Positions 26,246 through 37,633 of a stretch of DNA of 64,000 nt are shown piece by piece. This DNA is from Oreohelix idahoensis (Eukaryota; Mollusca; Gastropoda; Stylommatophora; Oreohelicidae), in assembly GCA_024509875.1 (NCBI GenBank), contig JAMPIV010018780.1, positions 1,185,058 through 1,249,057 of the forward strand. The letters run 5' to 3'. Under the pieces are notes generated by a model, which ran no database searches, was not told where the DNA came from, and saw only the letters and a list, made by a program, of their open reading frames with translations. Position 1 is the stretch's first letter. The number at the start of each line of letters is the position of its first letter. The position numbers and the translations under genes were made by a program.

Positions 26246-29200
26246 TACAACAATAAAATGTAAAATACTAAGGACTGTCATAACTACTAAAAAAACAAGC
26301 ATTCATCTATACAACCATTGTGGGACTCAAAACAAAGATTTATCATTTCACAAGCATGGAAATTAATGCCCTCCCAATGCATAGTTATTCATCATTTCAA
26401 CTGCCATCTGAAAAGATGGGGCAATTCTAATAAATGACTGAGGAGACAAGGTAGAAAGCCAATCAATAGATATAAATATCCACCTGATCAACAGATCCAA
26501 TGACAAACCCAGTTTTTTCTCTAGATTACACTTTCTCCAGATATAGCATTTTTCTGCTGTGGCCATCAACCATAAAATTTATTGGCCGGTGCTTGACCAA
26601 CTGGCAGGGAGTAACCACAGACTAATCAATATGGTTTTTTTTAAAACTGTTTGTCACGAAGTGGCTTTAAGTTAAGAGTCTGTCTGAGTACAGAGACCAG
26701 ACACTAGTAATGAGAAAGTCTGAGAAGATAGATTTAGATGAAAATACAGTGACTGCGGAAAAGATGAGACTTATAGCTTCGAGGGTGAGAACCGAGATGG
26801 ACTCTCCCTCACCACTTGTGACTGATGTAATAGCTACTGTCTCACCACCTCTGACTACCAGAAAGGAGATAAGGTTTCACTAAATTCCACAGACACAACT
26901 ATACAGACAAAGCATATAAGTACAGTATAGTTAAAGATAAACTGATCCAGAGTACAATTTTTATAGTTTATTAAAACAACAAACTCAATAACAAAGCAAA
27001 ATAAATAACGTGCGAGGTCGCACAACCTGGGGAAAAAAGAAAACAAATTAAGTGAAAAAAAGACACAATATAAAATTACTTCACCCGCTCTCGGTCACCC
27101 CTGCCCAACCCAATCTAAGACTAAAGAATTATACTTGGTGGGTTTCTCAACTTAAGGGCTGCCTCTCCTAACTATCTTATTATTATTAAATCTAACACAC
27201 TGTCCCGCTGCAGACATATAACTAACTAAATGTCTACACAGTCTTAAATGCATTCTAGGATGTCCTACACAGCTAACAACAGTACCACAAGCCCTGATCC
27301 ACTAACGGACTTTCCGGCTCTTACTCAGAGGCTGTCCTCTAATCTTTTTATCTGACTCTCGAACTACTCTCTCTCCTCTGCTTCGGTTCAGTGTCTCTCT
27401 GACACTACCGTCTTCTGCTGAGTAGCGTCTCTATCACGCCCCTCCTCTCATTGGCCTTCGGAAAGGAATGTTTTCCCTCTCTCCTTTCCTGACTACTGAT
27501 GCTGAGGCCTTGGTATTAATAACGATGTACTTGACTCGGGATGTAGATGCTTCACTACCTGCTGATGACAATTCTTTCCACGGCCCAGTTAACCCTCTTC
27601 AGGTTTAGGGCAAACTGCTTTATTGTGGCAGTATTCTAAACACCAGGCAACATAACCTGTGTGGTGTTTCTTAACGAGCTAAGAGCTCCTGAATTTGGGG
27701 GCCGGTTCCCACTGAGGTATGGGTCCTCACTGCAAGAAACCGTCTCTTTTCTTTCACTGGTGCAGACGTACTGGGTGCCGGTACTAACGCATCCTCAGTT
27801 CTCTTCACCTATGGCGATGTCTCAGGCCTTCTACTCCTGAGAAAGCTAAAATACCGTGGTAGGTTTTAGGGCAGTCTACAGCCTCCACTGTGTGCCATGA
27901 AAATGCTGTAAAACAAAAAAATTAACAACATCTATACCACAATTTAAAATATTCTCATCCCTAACACATTAACATCCTAAATTCCTCTACTCCCCGGTGT
28001 AGCCTAAATACTAACTCCCCCCTACTCACAAATCTACGCACAAGAAATAAAAAGATATTTCTGCCCAAGGGTCAGACTAACCTACCGTTCCCTCCCATCT
28101 CTCTCTCCCGCACCAACGTAACTAGCTGTATGGTAGGTAAACCCCAGACACGGGCTGACCTGAATCTTTTGTGCTAGTCTTGCCCTCAGGCGTCACAACA
28201 TTCAATTCACCGCAAGCTAAATTCCCCCGGCCCTACTTCTTAAGGACTGACTTTAAGGAAGGTATCAATTAACACAATTGTAAACCCACTAATTCCTACA
28301 CACTCTCAGTAATATTAATTACAACCCTTACCCCCTTGTCTTCTAACTACATTACCAAAATAGCACAACTAATAAATACACAAAATACGCTCGCGTATAT
28401 ACACTACCAATTATCAATAATCAAATGAGGTTACACGGCCCTCATATTTACATTATTAGTGTAACCTAAGTCTTAACCTTATACAGTTAAATTAACTCAA
28501 AAGCCGCTACACAAATCCTAGATACTGCTAGCTTATTCATAGAAAAATGTATAGACACAACTTACACTACACTCTATAGTTTAATATAAGTAAGCAATTG
28601 ATGGCACTCCTGACTAATAAAACTTAAATTAACTCCCAGAAGAAAGCTAACTCTAACGTGCTAAGATCTTACAGAAAAACTTTCTACTCGCTAACATGTT
28701 ATGAACATACCCAAAACCGAATTTCTCTAGCTGAGCAGATGATGCGGCGTTATTCACGGCAGAACATTTCTTTGGACTCACGCGCTAAAGACTTAGACGC
28801 TGTTATTTATAATAGAAATAGCTGATGCAATAACCAACGCGGTGAGTCATCGCATCGCGTCTATCTATTTGAAACCGCTTTCAGCCGACCTTATGACCAA
28901 TTATATTTCTGCCCATAAATTAAATCTGAACTCGTCCAAGGATATCATAATCAAACTGATGATTCAGTGTTTACCAAGCCAATCGCGAATTTATTTTCGG
29001 CTCACGCGCTGAAATACTACGTAAAATTAAGTCATCTTCTGACCTGCTGTCCACCGGAATAATATCATTGGTTCTGCATACCTGGGTCGTGTCCCCCCCC
29101 CCCCCCTCTTCTACCATTAAAAAAGGGGTAGGTGAAAGTGGTCCGATTTTATCCTAACATCCAAGAAAAAATTAACCCAGAATTAATAAATATGAACGTG

Positions 29201-29294
29201 AACTCCTAATAATAATTAAAAGAACCCAAAAATTTTTGAAGGAACGAGAAAATGGGGCGAGTTGAAAATAAAAAAATACAGTAACTCCTCACAC
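26246..29294. other. Non-coding region inside a DRC3-like intron
   Basis: About 3 kb without coding frames. 27080-28300 is relatively C-rich on the plus strand and may be an unrecognised LTR or non-autonomous element. A run of 14 C lies at 29093-29106. Confidence 0.4.
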
Positions 29295-29640
29295 TGTTAC
29301 TAACATACCTCAAGCTGGTCTAATCAAGCTGTATTTTAAAAAAAATTGTTGCTAACTAATATACCTCAAGCTGGTATATTAAAAAAAACATATTGTTGCT
29401 ATCTAACATACCTCAAACCGGTCTAATGAAGCTAGTATTTTTTAAAATATTGTTGCTAACTAATATACCTCAAACTGGTCTAATCAAGCAAGTAATTTTT
29501 TTAAAAATTGTTGCTATCTAACATACCTCAAGCTGGTCTAATCAACCTAGTATTTTTTTAAAATTGTTGCTAACTAACATACCTCAAGCTGGTCTTATCA
29601 AGCTAGTATTTAAAAAAAAGTTGTTGCTAACAAACATACC
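29295..29640. repeat. Tandem ~50-60-bp units copying a DRC3-like exon end and its 5' splice site
   Basis: ACATACCTCAAGCTGGTCTA, or a close variant, recurs about seven times, spaced by A/T runs and TTGTTGCTAACTAA. On the minus strand each unit reads ACCAGCTTGAG|GTATGTTAG, i.e. the last bases of the exon at 29771-29640 plus its donor. The rightmost copy is the real exon end; the others lie just downstream in the intron. Some units vary (AAACCGG, AAACTGG; one lacks the middle). Confidence 0.88.
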
Positions 29641-29771
29641 TCAAGCTGGTCTACCAGCTGAAGTTCCAGTGTCATAAGATTTTCCCAAAGAAGTTTGACA
29701 TTATTGTCAAAGTCATGTAGTTTTCTATCCATCAGTTTTACATCTCTTAGGACTTGCAGTTCTATGAATAG
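29640..29771 (-). CDS. DRC3: DRC3-like exon (coiled coil)
   Basis: 44 codons, phase 0 at both ends: LFIELQVLRDVKLMDRKLHD, then FDNNVKLLWENLMTLELQLV, then DQLE. The LMTLE-QLV-QLE block is a close match to DRC3 as I know it, and the number of residues from the previous exon to this block equals that of the human protein from memory, so no exon is missing between. The 3' splice site is TTTATCCTGTCCAG before 29771; the donor is GAG|GTATGT. The downstream intron opens with tandem copies of this donor. Confidence 0.82.
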
Positions 29772-29989
29772 CTGGACAGGATAAAGATTGATTTCTTATA
29801 AACATTATATAAACATTTAATCAGTTGGAGAAATAAGGGTCTTTTATATTTGGACATGCGCCCTAATATAACCGAGTAGGTTGAACGGAACGCGCCTCGC
29901 CAAAACTTTATTTAAAAAAAAAAAAAAGTTGGAGACTAAATTAAAACATTTGAGCTTCATGGAAATAAAACAACCAAAAGCTTTGGGAC

Positions 29990-30472
29990 AAACATTATCT
30001 TTTGCCGATGACTTGCTCATTTACAGGACTGGCTCAGACAGACAAAAAAATCGTTAAAAGCATACATGAGACTTCTAAATGGTGCAAGGAAACCAGCTCC
30101 AAGGTTAATCGCAACAAAGCCTGTGTGCTGTGGTGCTCCTTGAAGAACCCCATTTTGAAAGCCAGCTTCCAGACATTACTCTCAGTGGACAGAAAATTGA
30201 AAGCTGAAATACCTAGGAGTAATATTTGATTGCGGGATATCATATAAGCACCATGTTGATCACATCATACAGAAGTGCAAGAGAGGTCTGGCAGCCCTAA
30301 AAAAATGGCTGCAGCGCACTTGAAGAAGTGACTACTGTTTCTCCTATATCATCAATGGTCATGTCTGTAATCAAGTATGGCCTGGGAATACTCGCTCTGT
30401 CTATATCACAATATAAATGACTGGAATATATTCAAAATGAAGGGATGCGAATAGTTTTGGGATGTACACGAG
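29990..30472 (+). mobile_element. LINE H (RNase-H-type, Jockey/I-like), RT part, interrupted at 30472
   Basis: Encodes LSFADDLLIYRTGSD (RT box), then after a frameshift LKYLGVIFDCGISYKHHVDH and, near the right end, IVLGCTR. The frame resumes after the 10.2-kb LTR element at 40676 (DTPIVIMRHLLGLMS). The piece is 5'-truncated and decayed. Later parts of the same LINE are at 40676-40794, 44460-44600, 44821-45315 and 47540-47880. Confidence 0.7.
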
Positions 30473-31856
30473 TGATAAGGGTGGATTTGAGCTGAAGTGG
30501 TAACTTGCCACCCTTATCGACACCTGGTATAAAAGTGCAAGATGTAGGTGTCTTCTCTGATTTAGGATGTTGCTGTGTATGTGGTAGTGGAACAGTTCAC
30601 AGGGTTATCACACAGGCAACATGACGTGTAGAGTCATAGAAAGGGTAACTTCGTTGTATAAGTTTCTTCCATTTATTGCACGCCACAAAACAGTCATGAT
30701 ACTTATGACATCAACATAGTTAACGAGTTCAGCAAGATGATATGGCACATTGAAAACAATTTCTGTAGTCAGCAATGACAGCTGTTGTATATATGCGTCA
30801 TAAGACATCACAGTTCAATAGATTCAGAAATTCATAAATCAGAGTTCTAGTTCGTGAAGCTGTATAAATAATAATAATTTCTATAACTTCTGCAACAGTG
30901 TCAGCTACAGATCTTCAATGTTCATAAACAATAATAAATGCTCCCATTCTGATGCTAGCAGATCAGTTGTATACAATAAGTCCGTTCACTGTCTGCACGT
31001 GAATAGCATACATGGGCTACAGGTCAGCTCGACCTTTATAATGTTCCTAAGTCTAACCATCTGACTTGGACGTGATCTCTGATATAACGAATCCTGGAAC
31101 ACAGACAATAGTCTTGTTGGTCTAGAGCGACCCATATATATTTAACTAGTTCAGGTATCAAGATACCGGTGACTTAATCCTAGTCAAAGTACCTCTCCAT
31201 TTTGCATCACACAGGCGAGCAAATAGGCGACAAAATGACGAACCTCTAGATGATAGCATAAAGTTCGATACAAGAGGAATTACCTTATTTCGGAAAATCA
31301 ACCATGAACATATGCCTCCAGGCAGGCGTGAATAATACGGGAAATAGTCTAGTTAGCTAACTAACTCACAAAGACCATGTATTTCCCTCAGAAAATCACA
31401 AGACGCAGTTGCGTCTGCTCGCTTCTTAAACCATTTCTAAACTGCCCCAACTGGGCGGAACACACAGAACGAACTCCCAGCTTTTGACATGCGCAGAACG
31501 ACAATCTCTGAGTTGCCGTTCACAATAAAACGATTCTAAGAACATTCGAGATAAAAGTCTTACACAGTCGCGCCTTTTATGGTCATGAAAAGAAGCGTTA
31601 AGAAAGGTTTCAGACATCTACCATAGTTGACTGATACTACCAAATAAGGAGATGTGGTCACGCTTCGTTCAAGAAATTATAGACCGAACGTGTCTCTATA
31701 CAAGAGAAGGCAAACTCCTAAAAAATTGTAGTTTCGATAACTCGGATTATGTCCCTTTGACCATAGAAAACATAATACACACTTCAGTCAAAAAAATGAT
31801 CATACATATGAAAAATGTTTATACAAACGAAAAATAATAATGATCCGTGCGTAACA
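30473..31856 (-). repeat. 3' LTR of the Gmr1-type element
   Basis: In element sense it starts TGTTACGCACGG and ends CCACCCTTATCA. The terminal TGATAAGGGTGG (plus strand, 30473-30484) is repeated inverted as CCACCCTTATCG about 25 bp further in, so the LTR end can form a hairpin. The internal side carries the purine-rich CCAGGGAGGGTGCGGTAA (minus strand, about 31874-31857), a candidate polypurine tract. Confidence 0.95.
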
Positions 31857-32625
31857 TTACCGCACCCTCCCTGGAAAAAAAAAAATGAAACATTTTTTTT
31901 TAAATCCTGGAGCCGGAAAAAATCTAGGCTCCTAACGCACGTATGATGCGTGGATATATACCTAACAAATTAGCTCAACGCATGGAGCGACACTGAGATC
32001 ATATCTCAGATCCTTAGAGAAAAAATTTATCTAAGTATACGCTGATATATTCCAGGAAGGTGCCACCAACACACGCCACAATGATGGCAACAACATAATG
32101 ACAATCAAATTATTCTCATACCAATATATGAAATTAAATATATTATGTGTTATCATACAATGTGTTGCAAATAGCGGTGTAATTTACTAATATACCGCAC
32201 TATATTATTACATTATATCAAGTAACAGTAATTAATAAGTAATACATGTGTTGATCTTCGGTGACATAAAACATTCAATAGAAGAAGATGTGGACATCAT
32301 CCGCTCCCAATGTAGGACAGGACTTGATATCCTCAAAGTTCCACAATGGACATAAACTCGCAGACTTCAATGATGTGCTGCGAAAATATCAATAACACAA
32401 ATCTTAAAGACAACTGGTAAATTTCTTAATACAATCCTGAAAATAATTTATTTAAATGTGGCCGAGTGATCTTTTGGCCCGTATATCACTAACTAAGCCT
32501 TCTTAGATAATTACATGGTACAATGTTATAAATTTTCCTCAAAAAAAAAAGTGAGACAAAATCTACTAACATGTCATTATAACATTGGACTGTATATCAG
32601 GAAATATATATATATGACAGAAGAA
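31857..32625 (-). other. 3' non-coding region of the Gmr1-type element
   Basis: About 770 bp between the RNase H stop and the 3' LTR with no reading frame of note (no env-like gene). Element 1 at 296-1290 has an equivalent non-coding stretch, so this is a group trait. Confidence 0.6.
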
Positions 32626-35600
32626 TCATGTGGAATCGTGTGGACATCTGGACAGAATGTCTGCCATTACATTATCCGAACCACGGATAGCTCGAACCGA
32701 GAAATGAAATGGTTGAAGAGCTATGGCATAACGAGTGGACCTCGAGCTCTTCAAGTTTTTGCTCTGAATAGCAGTAAGCGCTTTCTGGTCGGTTTCCACA
32801 ATGAAATGTGCGCCTAGAAGAAATCTTTGTAACTTCAGAATAGACCATACCATAGCCAATAACTCACGGTCTAAAACCGAGTAATTCTTTTCTGCAGCGT
32901 TTAATTTCCTAGAGATATACATCACCGGATGCAAAGTATCAGAATACTCCTGCATTAGTGCTGCCCCAATCCCTGTTGACGAGGCGTCACTTCGAAGAAC
33001 AAAAGTCTTCTCAATAGTAGGTAACTTAAGAATAGGTGGAGATGAAAATAGGGCTTTAACCTGGTCCAATGAGGATTGACATTCTTTAGACCAGCGGATC
33101 AGATTAGGCGACCCTTTCTTCAATAAAGTAGAAAGCGGTGCCATAATGGAGGACAGATTCGGAATGAATCGTCCGTAGAATTGAATCAAACCTAATAGAC
33201 TCCTTACTTGTTTCTTCGTCTTAGGGACCGAAATGTTAAGTATTTTTGAAACATTGTGGTCCTCTGTCTTTAAAAGACCATGACCAACCCGATGACCTAG
33301 GAAAGAAATCTCGCTAAATCCTATAAAGGCTTTAGAGGGTTTTGCAGTCAAGTTATACTCGCGAAGAGTAGACAGTAATTCGTATAAACCCAAATAATGA
33401 TCTTCCCAAGAATCACTGAATAGACAGATATCATCTAGGTATGCTATGACATCTGTACGATATGCGAGAATTCGCCGCATCATGCGTACGAATGTAGCAG
33501 GGGCGTTCATAAGACCAAAAGGCATGAAATTCCATTGGAATAAACCCCTAGGTGTAGAAAAAGCTGTAAAAGGTTTGGCACGTTCAGTTAGCGGGACTTG
33601 CCAATAACCTTTAGACAAATCTAGTTTGGTAAAGAATCTAGAATTAGAAAGTTTATTGAGTAGCTCTTCTAATGAAGGCATAGGTTCAGCATCGAACTTC
33701 GTAACTTGGTTCAATTTGCGATAATCTACGCAAATGCGAATGTTATTATCCTTCTTTCGAACAATAACCATAGACGAAGAGTATGCTGAAGTGGATGGTT
33801 CAATGATTTCCAAACGTATCATTTCATCCAACTCTTTCTCGACTTGAGACTGGAAATGGATAGGTATTGGATATGGTCTGACTCTGATAGGATTGTGATC
33901 AGTTAGCACAATGTCATGTTCTATGACATGTGTGTGTCCCGGGATGTCTGTAAGAACATCCTGAAATGTTTGCAACATCGAAGAAACTTGTCGATGTTCC
34001 TCAGCGGAAAGATTTGGAGAAACGGTCACGTTTTTCCAAGATTCCGTAGAATAAAGTGGGACCATAGAAAGAGGAAGATTGACATCAGAAAAAGTAGTTT
34101 CCTCATCCTGTATAACTGACAGAGATGAGTACTGACCATGAGTTGCTTGTGAATTGTCCGTAGCCTGGAAAATAGGCTGCAAATAGTCAGGTCTTTCATA
34201 AAATTCTGTGAGCATATTTATGTGGAAAGTTTTATGCTTTCCATCAATATCGACAACATAGTCGACATCAGAAATTTTGGAGACTATTGCATATGGACCT
34301 TTCCATGCAATTAGAAGTCTGTTCTCCCTTGAAGGAAGTAGAACGAGAGCTTTGTCACCTGGACAAAGTTGTCGTAGACATCTATTCTTATTTGCAAACT
34401 GCCTTGCCTTTTCTTTAGCAAATTCTGAAGACGAAGTTGCTAGTTTGCATGCCTCGATGATCTTTTGCCTAAGAGCAATGACGTACTCATAAGAAGATTG
34501 AGTCTCATCGCTAATATTATCGGCAGTGATTAGATCGTGAAGTAAAGACATAGGGCCGCGCGGTTGCGCGCCAAAGACAAGTTCAAAAGGGGAAAACCCC
34601 GTATGTTCATTGGGGACCTCTCTATACGCAAAGAGAGCCGCGGGTAAGACCCTGTCCCAATCCTGAGGATGATCCTCAGTTATTTTACCAAGTAAAGTTT
34701 TCAGAGTCCTATTTAAACGTTCGACCAACCCATTAGACATTGGGTGATAGATACTGCTGAGAGACCTTTTAATGTGTAGCATAGACATTACCTGTGACAT
34801 AGTGTCTGATATAAGTTGAGTGCCATGGTCTGACAATATTTCTCCGGGAAAACCCAAGCGAGAAAATATCAGCCAAAGAGCGTCTGCGATATCAGCAGTT
34901 GAGATGCTCTTGAGAGGTATTGCCTCTGGCCAACGTGTGCACATATCGACACATGTAAGGATAAATTGATGTCCTCTAGCCGACTTAATTCTAAAAGGAC
35001 CGATAATATCTATTGCCATTTTTTGAAAAGGGCGAATAGGAATGTCAGCAGCCTGGATAGGCGCAGCATGTCGTGGTCCTTTAGATTTGACCTCCTGACA
35101 TACTTTGCAAGAGCGACAGTACATTCGTATGTCCTTGCTCACAAATGGCCAAAAGAAAGCCGCAAGAACCCTCGACTTTGTACGGGAAAAACCCATATGT
35201 CCAGCACATTGCGAGTCATGAGCATGTTGCAATATTTGCAATCTCATGCTCTTAGGCACAAGAATTTGTGAATGAGTGGACGTAGTCGAGTCTTGTACCA
35301 TACGTACAAGTACGCCGTTCTTCATAGAAATCCAAGATTTCCTATTAGTGTTCTGATTAGGATCACCTTTTTTTGCTAGAATGAAGAATTTTTGTAAAGA
35401 AGGATCTTCTTCTTGCAATTTGATAAATGAGTCACGTGTAATAGTCAAGTGACTATCTTGGTCATTTACTTCATCATTATTAGTTAATGAAGTTTGAGGT
35501 GGATCCAGAGCATGTGCTCTTGTGACCACCGCATTGGTAGCTTCAATGTTTTGCTCTTCCCAAACAGCAATCTGCTGTGGGGTACATTCCCTAACTCCGT

Positions 35601-35778
35601 GAATACGACCAATAATAAGGTCCGCAATAGGGTTTGGAAGTAGACACGCGTGGACCTCTCCCGTGAAGAAAGGAGTAGCAATGTGTATTATAGCAGTAGG
35701 ATACTTTTCTAACGTGCCACCAAATGTGACACATTTGATGACTTTTCCTGTAGCACAGGATGGATCTACAAGAGATTG
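32626..35778 (-). CDS. pol: Pol polyprotein: protease end, integrase, reverse transcriptase, RNase H
   Basis: Frame open from 35778 to TGA 32628-32626. Numbering from the Val-Val-Thr codons at 35529. Integrase: zinc site H102/H104, H111, C141, C144; catalytic D174 (DIIGPF), D234 (SDHGTQ) and E270 (GLVERLNR), giving the D-D-35-E spacing; GPY at 411-413. RT follows: D637 in FFTKLDLSKGYWQV, YLDD at 697-700. RNase H last: D848 (RSDASSTG), E889, D914 (ETDQKAL), ending near LSRCP. Integrase copies cDNA ends into the genome; RT/RNase H makes the cDNA. Gypsy-type domains in the order INT-RT-RH define Gmr1-like elements. Relative to gag the frame is -1, with an overlap of only 13 nt (35778-35766), so Pol needs either a frameshift exactly there or one base is altered. 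The enzyme part has no stop. Confidence 0.92.
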   Translation of the reverse strand, partial: QSLVDPSCATGKVIKCVTFGGTLEKYPTAIIHIATPFFTGEVHACLLPNPIADLIIGRIHGVRECTPQQIAVWEEQNIEATNAVVTRAHALDPPQTSLTNNDEVNDQDSHLTITRDSFIKLQEEDPSLQKFFILAKKGDPNQNTNRKSWISMKNGVLVRMVQDSTTSTHSQILVPKSMRLQILQHAHDSQCAGHMGFSRTKSRVLAAFFWPFVSKDIRMYCRSCKVCQEVKSKGPRHAAPIQAADIPIRPFQKMAIDIIGPFRIKSARGHQFILTCVDMCTRWPEAIPLKSISTADIADALWLIFSRLGFPGEILSDHGTQLISDTMSQVMSMLHIKRSLSSIYHPMSNGLVERLNRTLKTLLGKITEDHPQDWDRVLPAALFAYREVPNEHTGFSPFELVFGAQPRGPMSLLHDLITADNISDETQSSYEYVIALRQKIIEACKLATSSSEFAKEKARQFANKNRCLRQLCPGDKALVLLPSRENRLLIAWKGPYAIVSKISDVDYVVDIDGKHKTFHINMLTEFYERPDYLQPIFQATDNSQATHGQYSSLSVIQDEETTFSDVNLPLSMVPLYSTESWKNVTVSPNLSAEEHRQVSSMLQTFQDVLTDIPGHTHVIEHDIVLTDHNPIRVRPYPIPIHFQSQVEKELDEMIRLEIIEPSTSAYSSSMVIVRKKDNNIRICVDYRKLNQVTKFDAEPMPSLEELLNKLSNSRFFTKLDLSKGYWQVPLTERAKPFTAFSTPRGLFQWNFMPFGLMNAPATFVRMMRRILAYRTDVIAYLDDICLFSDSWEDHYLGLYELLSTLREYNLTAKPSKAFIGFSEISFLGHRVGHGLLKTEDHNVSKILNISVPKTKKQVRSLLGLIQFYGRFIPNLSSIMAPLSTLLKKGSPNLIRWSKECQSSLDQVKALFSSPPILKLPTIEKTFVLRSDASSTGIGAALMQEYSDTLHPVMYISRKLNAAEKNYSVLDRELLAMVWSILKLQRFLLGAHFIVETDQKALTAIQSKNLKSSRSTRYAIALQPFHFSVRAIRGSDNVMADILSRCPHDST

Positions 35779-37633
35779 CTAACGCCGACAGTAGTACATC
35801 CAGAATCAAACAACACTGAGACTGGATTACTATTTACTAGCCCCTTATGTAATATAAGAGAACCTCTCCCATCATGAGCAACATTAGCAGGAAGAGCGGG
35901 CAAAGGATGACCACAGCTTAGAGTACTAACGGTTTTCGGATCAAATAAAGTACTGCATTGGATACATTTATTTGCCCTACCAAAATCAAAAGATGAGCAT
36001 CCGATAGCATTATGGTCTTTATCATTATTAACCTGTTTATCTGCTCCCTGAGATTCTTGTTGAACAGAGTTTGTCTGTTGATATCTTTTTCTCTTATGTT
36101 GCGATCTACCGCGACCATTATTGCCTCTGCAATTATCATTAAAGTCTCTACTGTAATTTTTATCCTGGTTTGAGTTCCAGTTTCCATAACTGTTATTACC
36201 ATCTCTATACTGTTGAGAACCTCTATTATCTTGGTATTGAGGTCTCTGCATAAAATATTTACCTCTATACCGATTACCTTTGTGAAAATTTCTAAAGTTA
36301 ACCGGAGTAGAATAACGTGTAGTATTAGGTTGTCTCCAGTTCTGGGAAGAAGAATCACCCTGGAATTGATCACTATGGTTCTGGGCATAATTACGATTAC
36401 TCTTTTTATTGAAATTTTTCTGGCTACCCTGAAATTTACGCATAAAATTTGGGCCATAAGGTGCTGCCGAAGCAACTGGCAGACCTTCTTTCACCTTAGA
36501 GTTACTAATGGTTATGTGCGGATGCGCAGTAACATACTGGCTACAGTATTCTTCCATTTCTTTTATGTTTTTAGGCTTACGCTCATGAAGAAAAGATAGA
36601 AAAGCTTCATTAACAGAAGACATAACCTTATCTCTAAGTAGTAAATCCATAAGAGCTTCAAATGTATTTTCTGTCTTAGACAACTCAACCCATCGTAAAA
36701 AAGTAAGACGGATGCCTGAGATGAATTCAGAGAATTCAACTCCAGTTTCTGGTAACATGGTTTTAAATTTAAGACGATATCCGTCCTCGTTAAGTTGGTA
36801 CTTCTTTAACAATGCCGCCCTGACAACCTCATAGTTGTTTTTGTCAGGCACATCTACCATACTCAACAAAGTCAAAGCATCACCTCTAAGTATCTTGGAC
36901 AGATGATACACATATAATGTTTTATCTATATTATGCACATTACATGCACTTTCAAATCTATCTAGATAAAATGTTATATCATCGATTGAGGGATTAAATG
37001 CTGGTAGATTAAGCTTGAAATCCTTAGCATTAGTCTTATTTGACACCTTATTTGCATCATTAGCATTACCAGTGTTCAATAACTTTAACTTCTCTAACTC
37101 TAAAGCTAAGACTTTTTCATCATGTTCCATTTTTGCTTTTCTCTCATCAGCCTCTCTTTGTAACCTTCTTTCTTCAGCCTCAGCCTGTAACTTTCTTTCT
37201 TCAGCCTGGGCCTGTAACTTTTTTTTCTTCAGCCTCTATTTCAAGTCTCTTATTTTCAGCTTCTTTTTCAAGTCTCTTATTTTCAGCTTCTTTTTCAAGT
37301 CTCTTATTTTCAGCTTCTTTTTCAAGTCTCTTATTTTCAGCTTCTTTTTCAAGTCTCTTATTTTCAGCTTCAGCCTGAAGCCTCTTCTCCTGAAATTCTG
37401 CTTCTCTTTTTTTGTTTTTCCATTTCCATTTGAAATCTTTTTTCCTCCACCTGCATCTGCAGTTTCTTTTGTTCTATTTCAGCCTCTATTCTCTTTTGTT
37501 CAGTTTGTTCTTTCATTTTCTTTTCTTCCGACTTCAATGCCTTGGCATATTGAACAGTCGCAAATTCTTCTAATTTATCACCTGTCTTCCCAAGGGCTTT
37601 ACCCTGCTCAATAAAGTACTCAAATGTAGACAT
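35766..37633 (-). CDS. gag: Gag with repetitive coiled coil, running into protease start
   Basis: Starts MSTFEYFIEQGKALGKTG at 37633. A charged helix follows, in which a 27-bp unit is repeated about five times (37240-37375; nine residues each, like EAENKRLEK), predicting a long coiled coil. Two homopolymer runs (A-runs near 37410 and 37215 on the coding strand) shift the frame, splitting the region into overlapping frames; the main body is open from 37130 to TAG 35768-35766. It contains a capsid-like helical region (AFNPSIDDITFYLDRFESAC), an Asn/Arg/Gly-rich RNA-binding stretch, a CxxC...CGH cluster (CIQCSTLFDPKTVSTLSCGH) and the start of an aspartic protease, VLFDSGCTTVG, with DSG instead of DTG. 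The frame breaks could be real inactivation, slippage sites or sequencing errors in homopolymers. Confidence 0.8.

Noticed and set aside
31857..32625. An env-like gene downstream of pol in the LTR element
   Set aside because: No reading frame, signal peptide or membrane segment is present in this stretch.
37015..37614. A 199-codon plus-strand frame rich in Phe/Ser
   Set aside because: Antisense shadow of the gag coiled-coil repeat; not supported by any domain.
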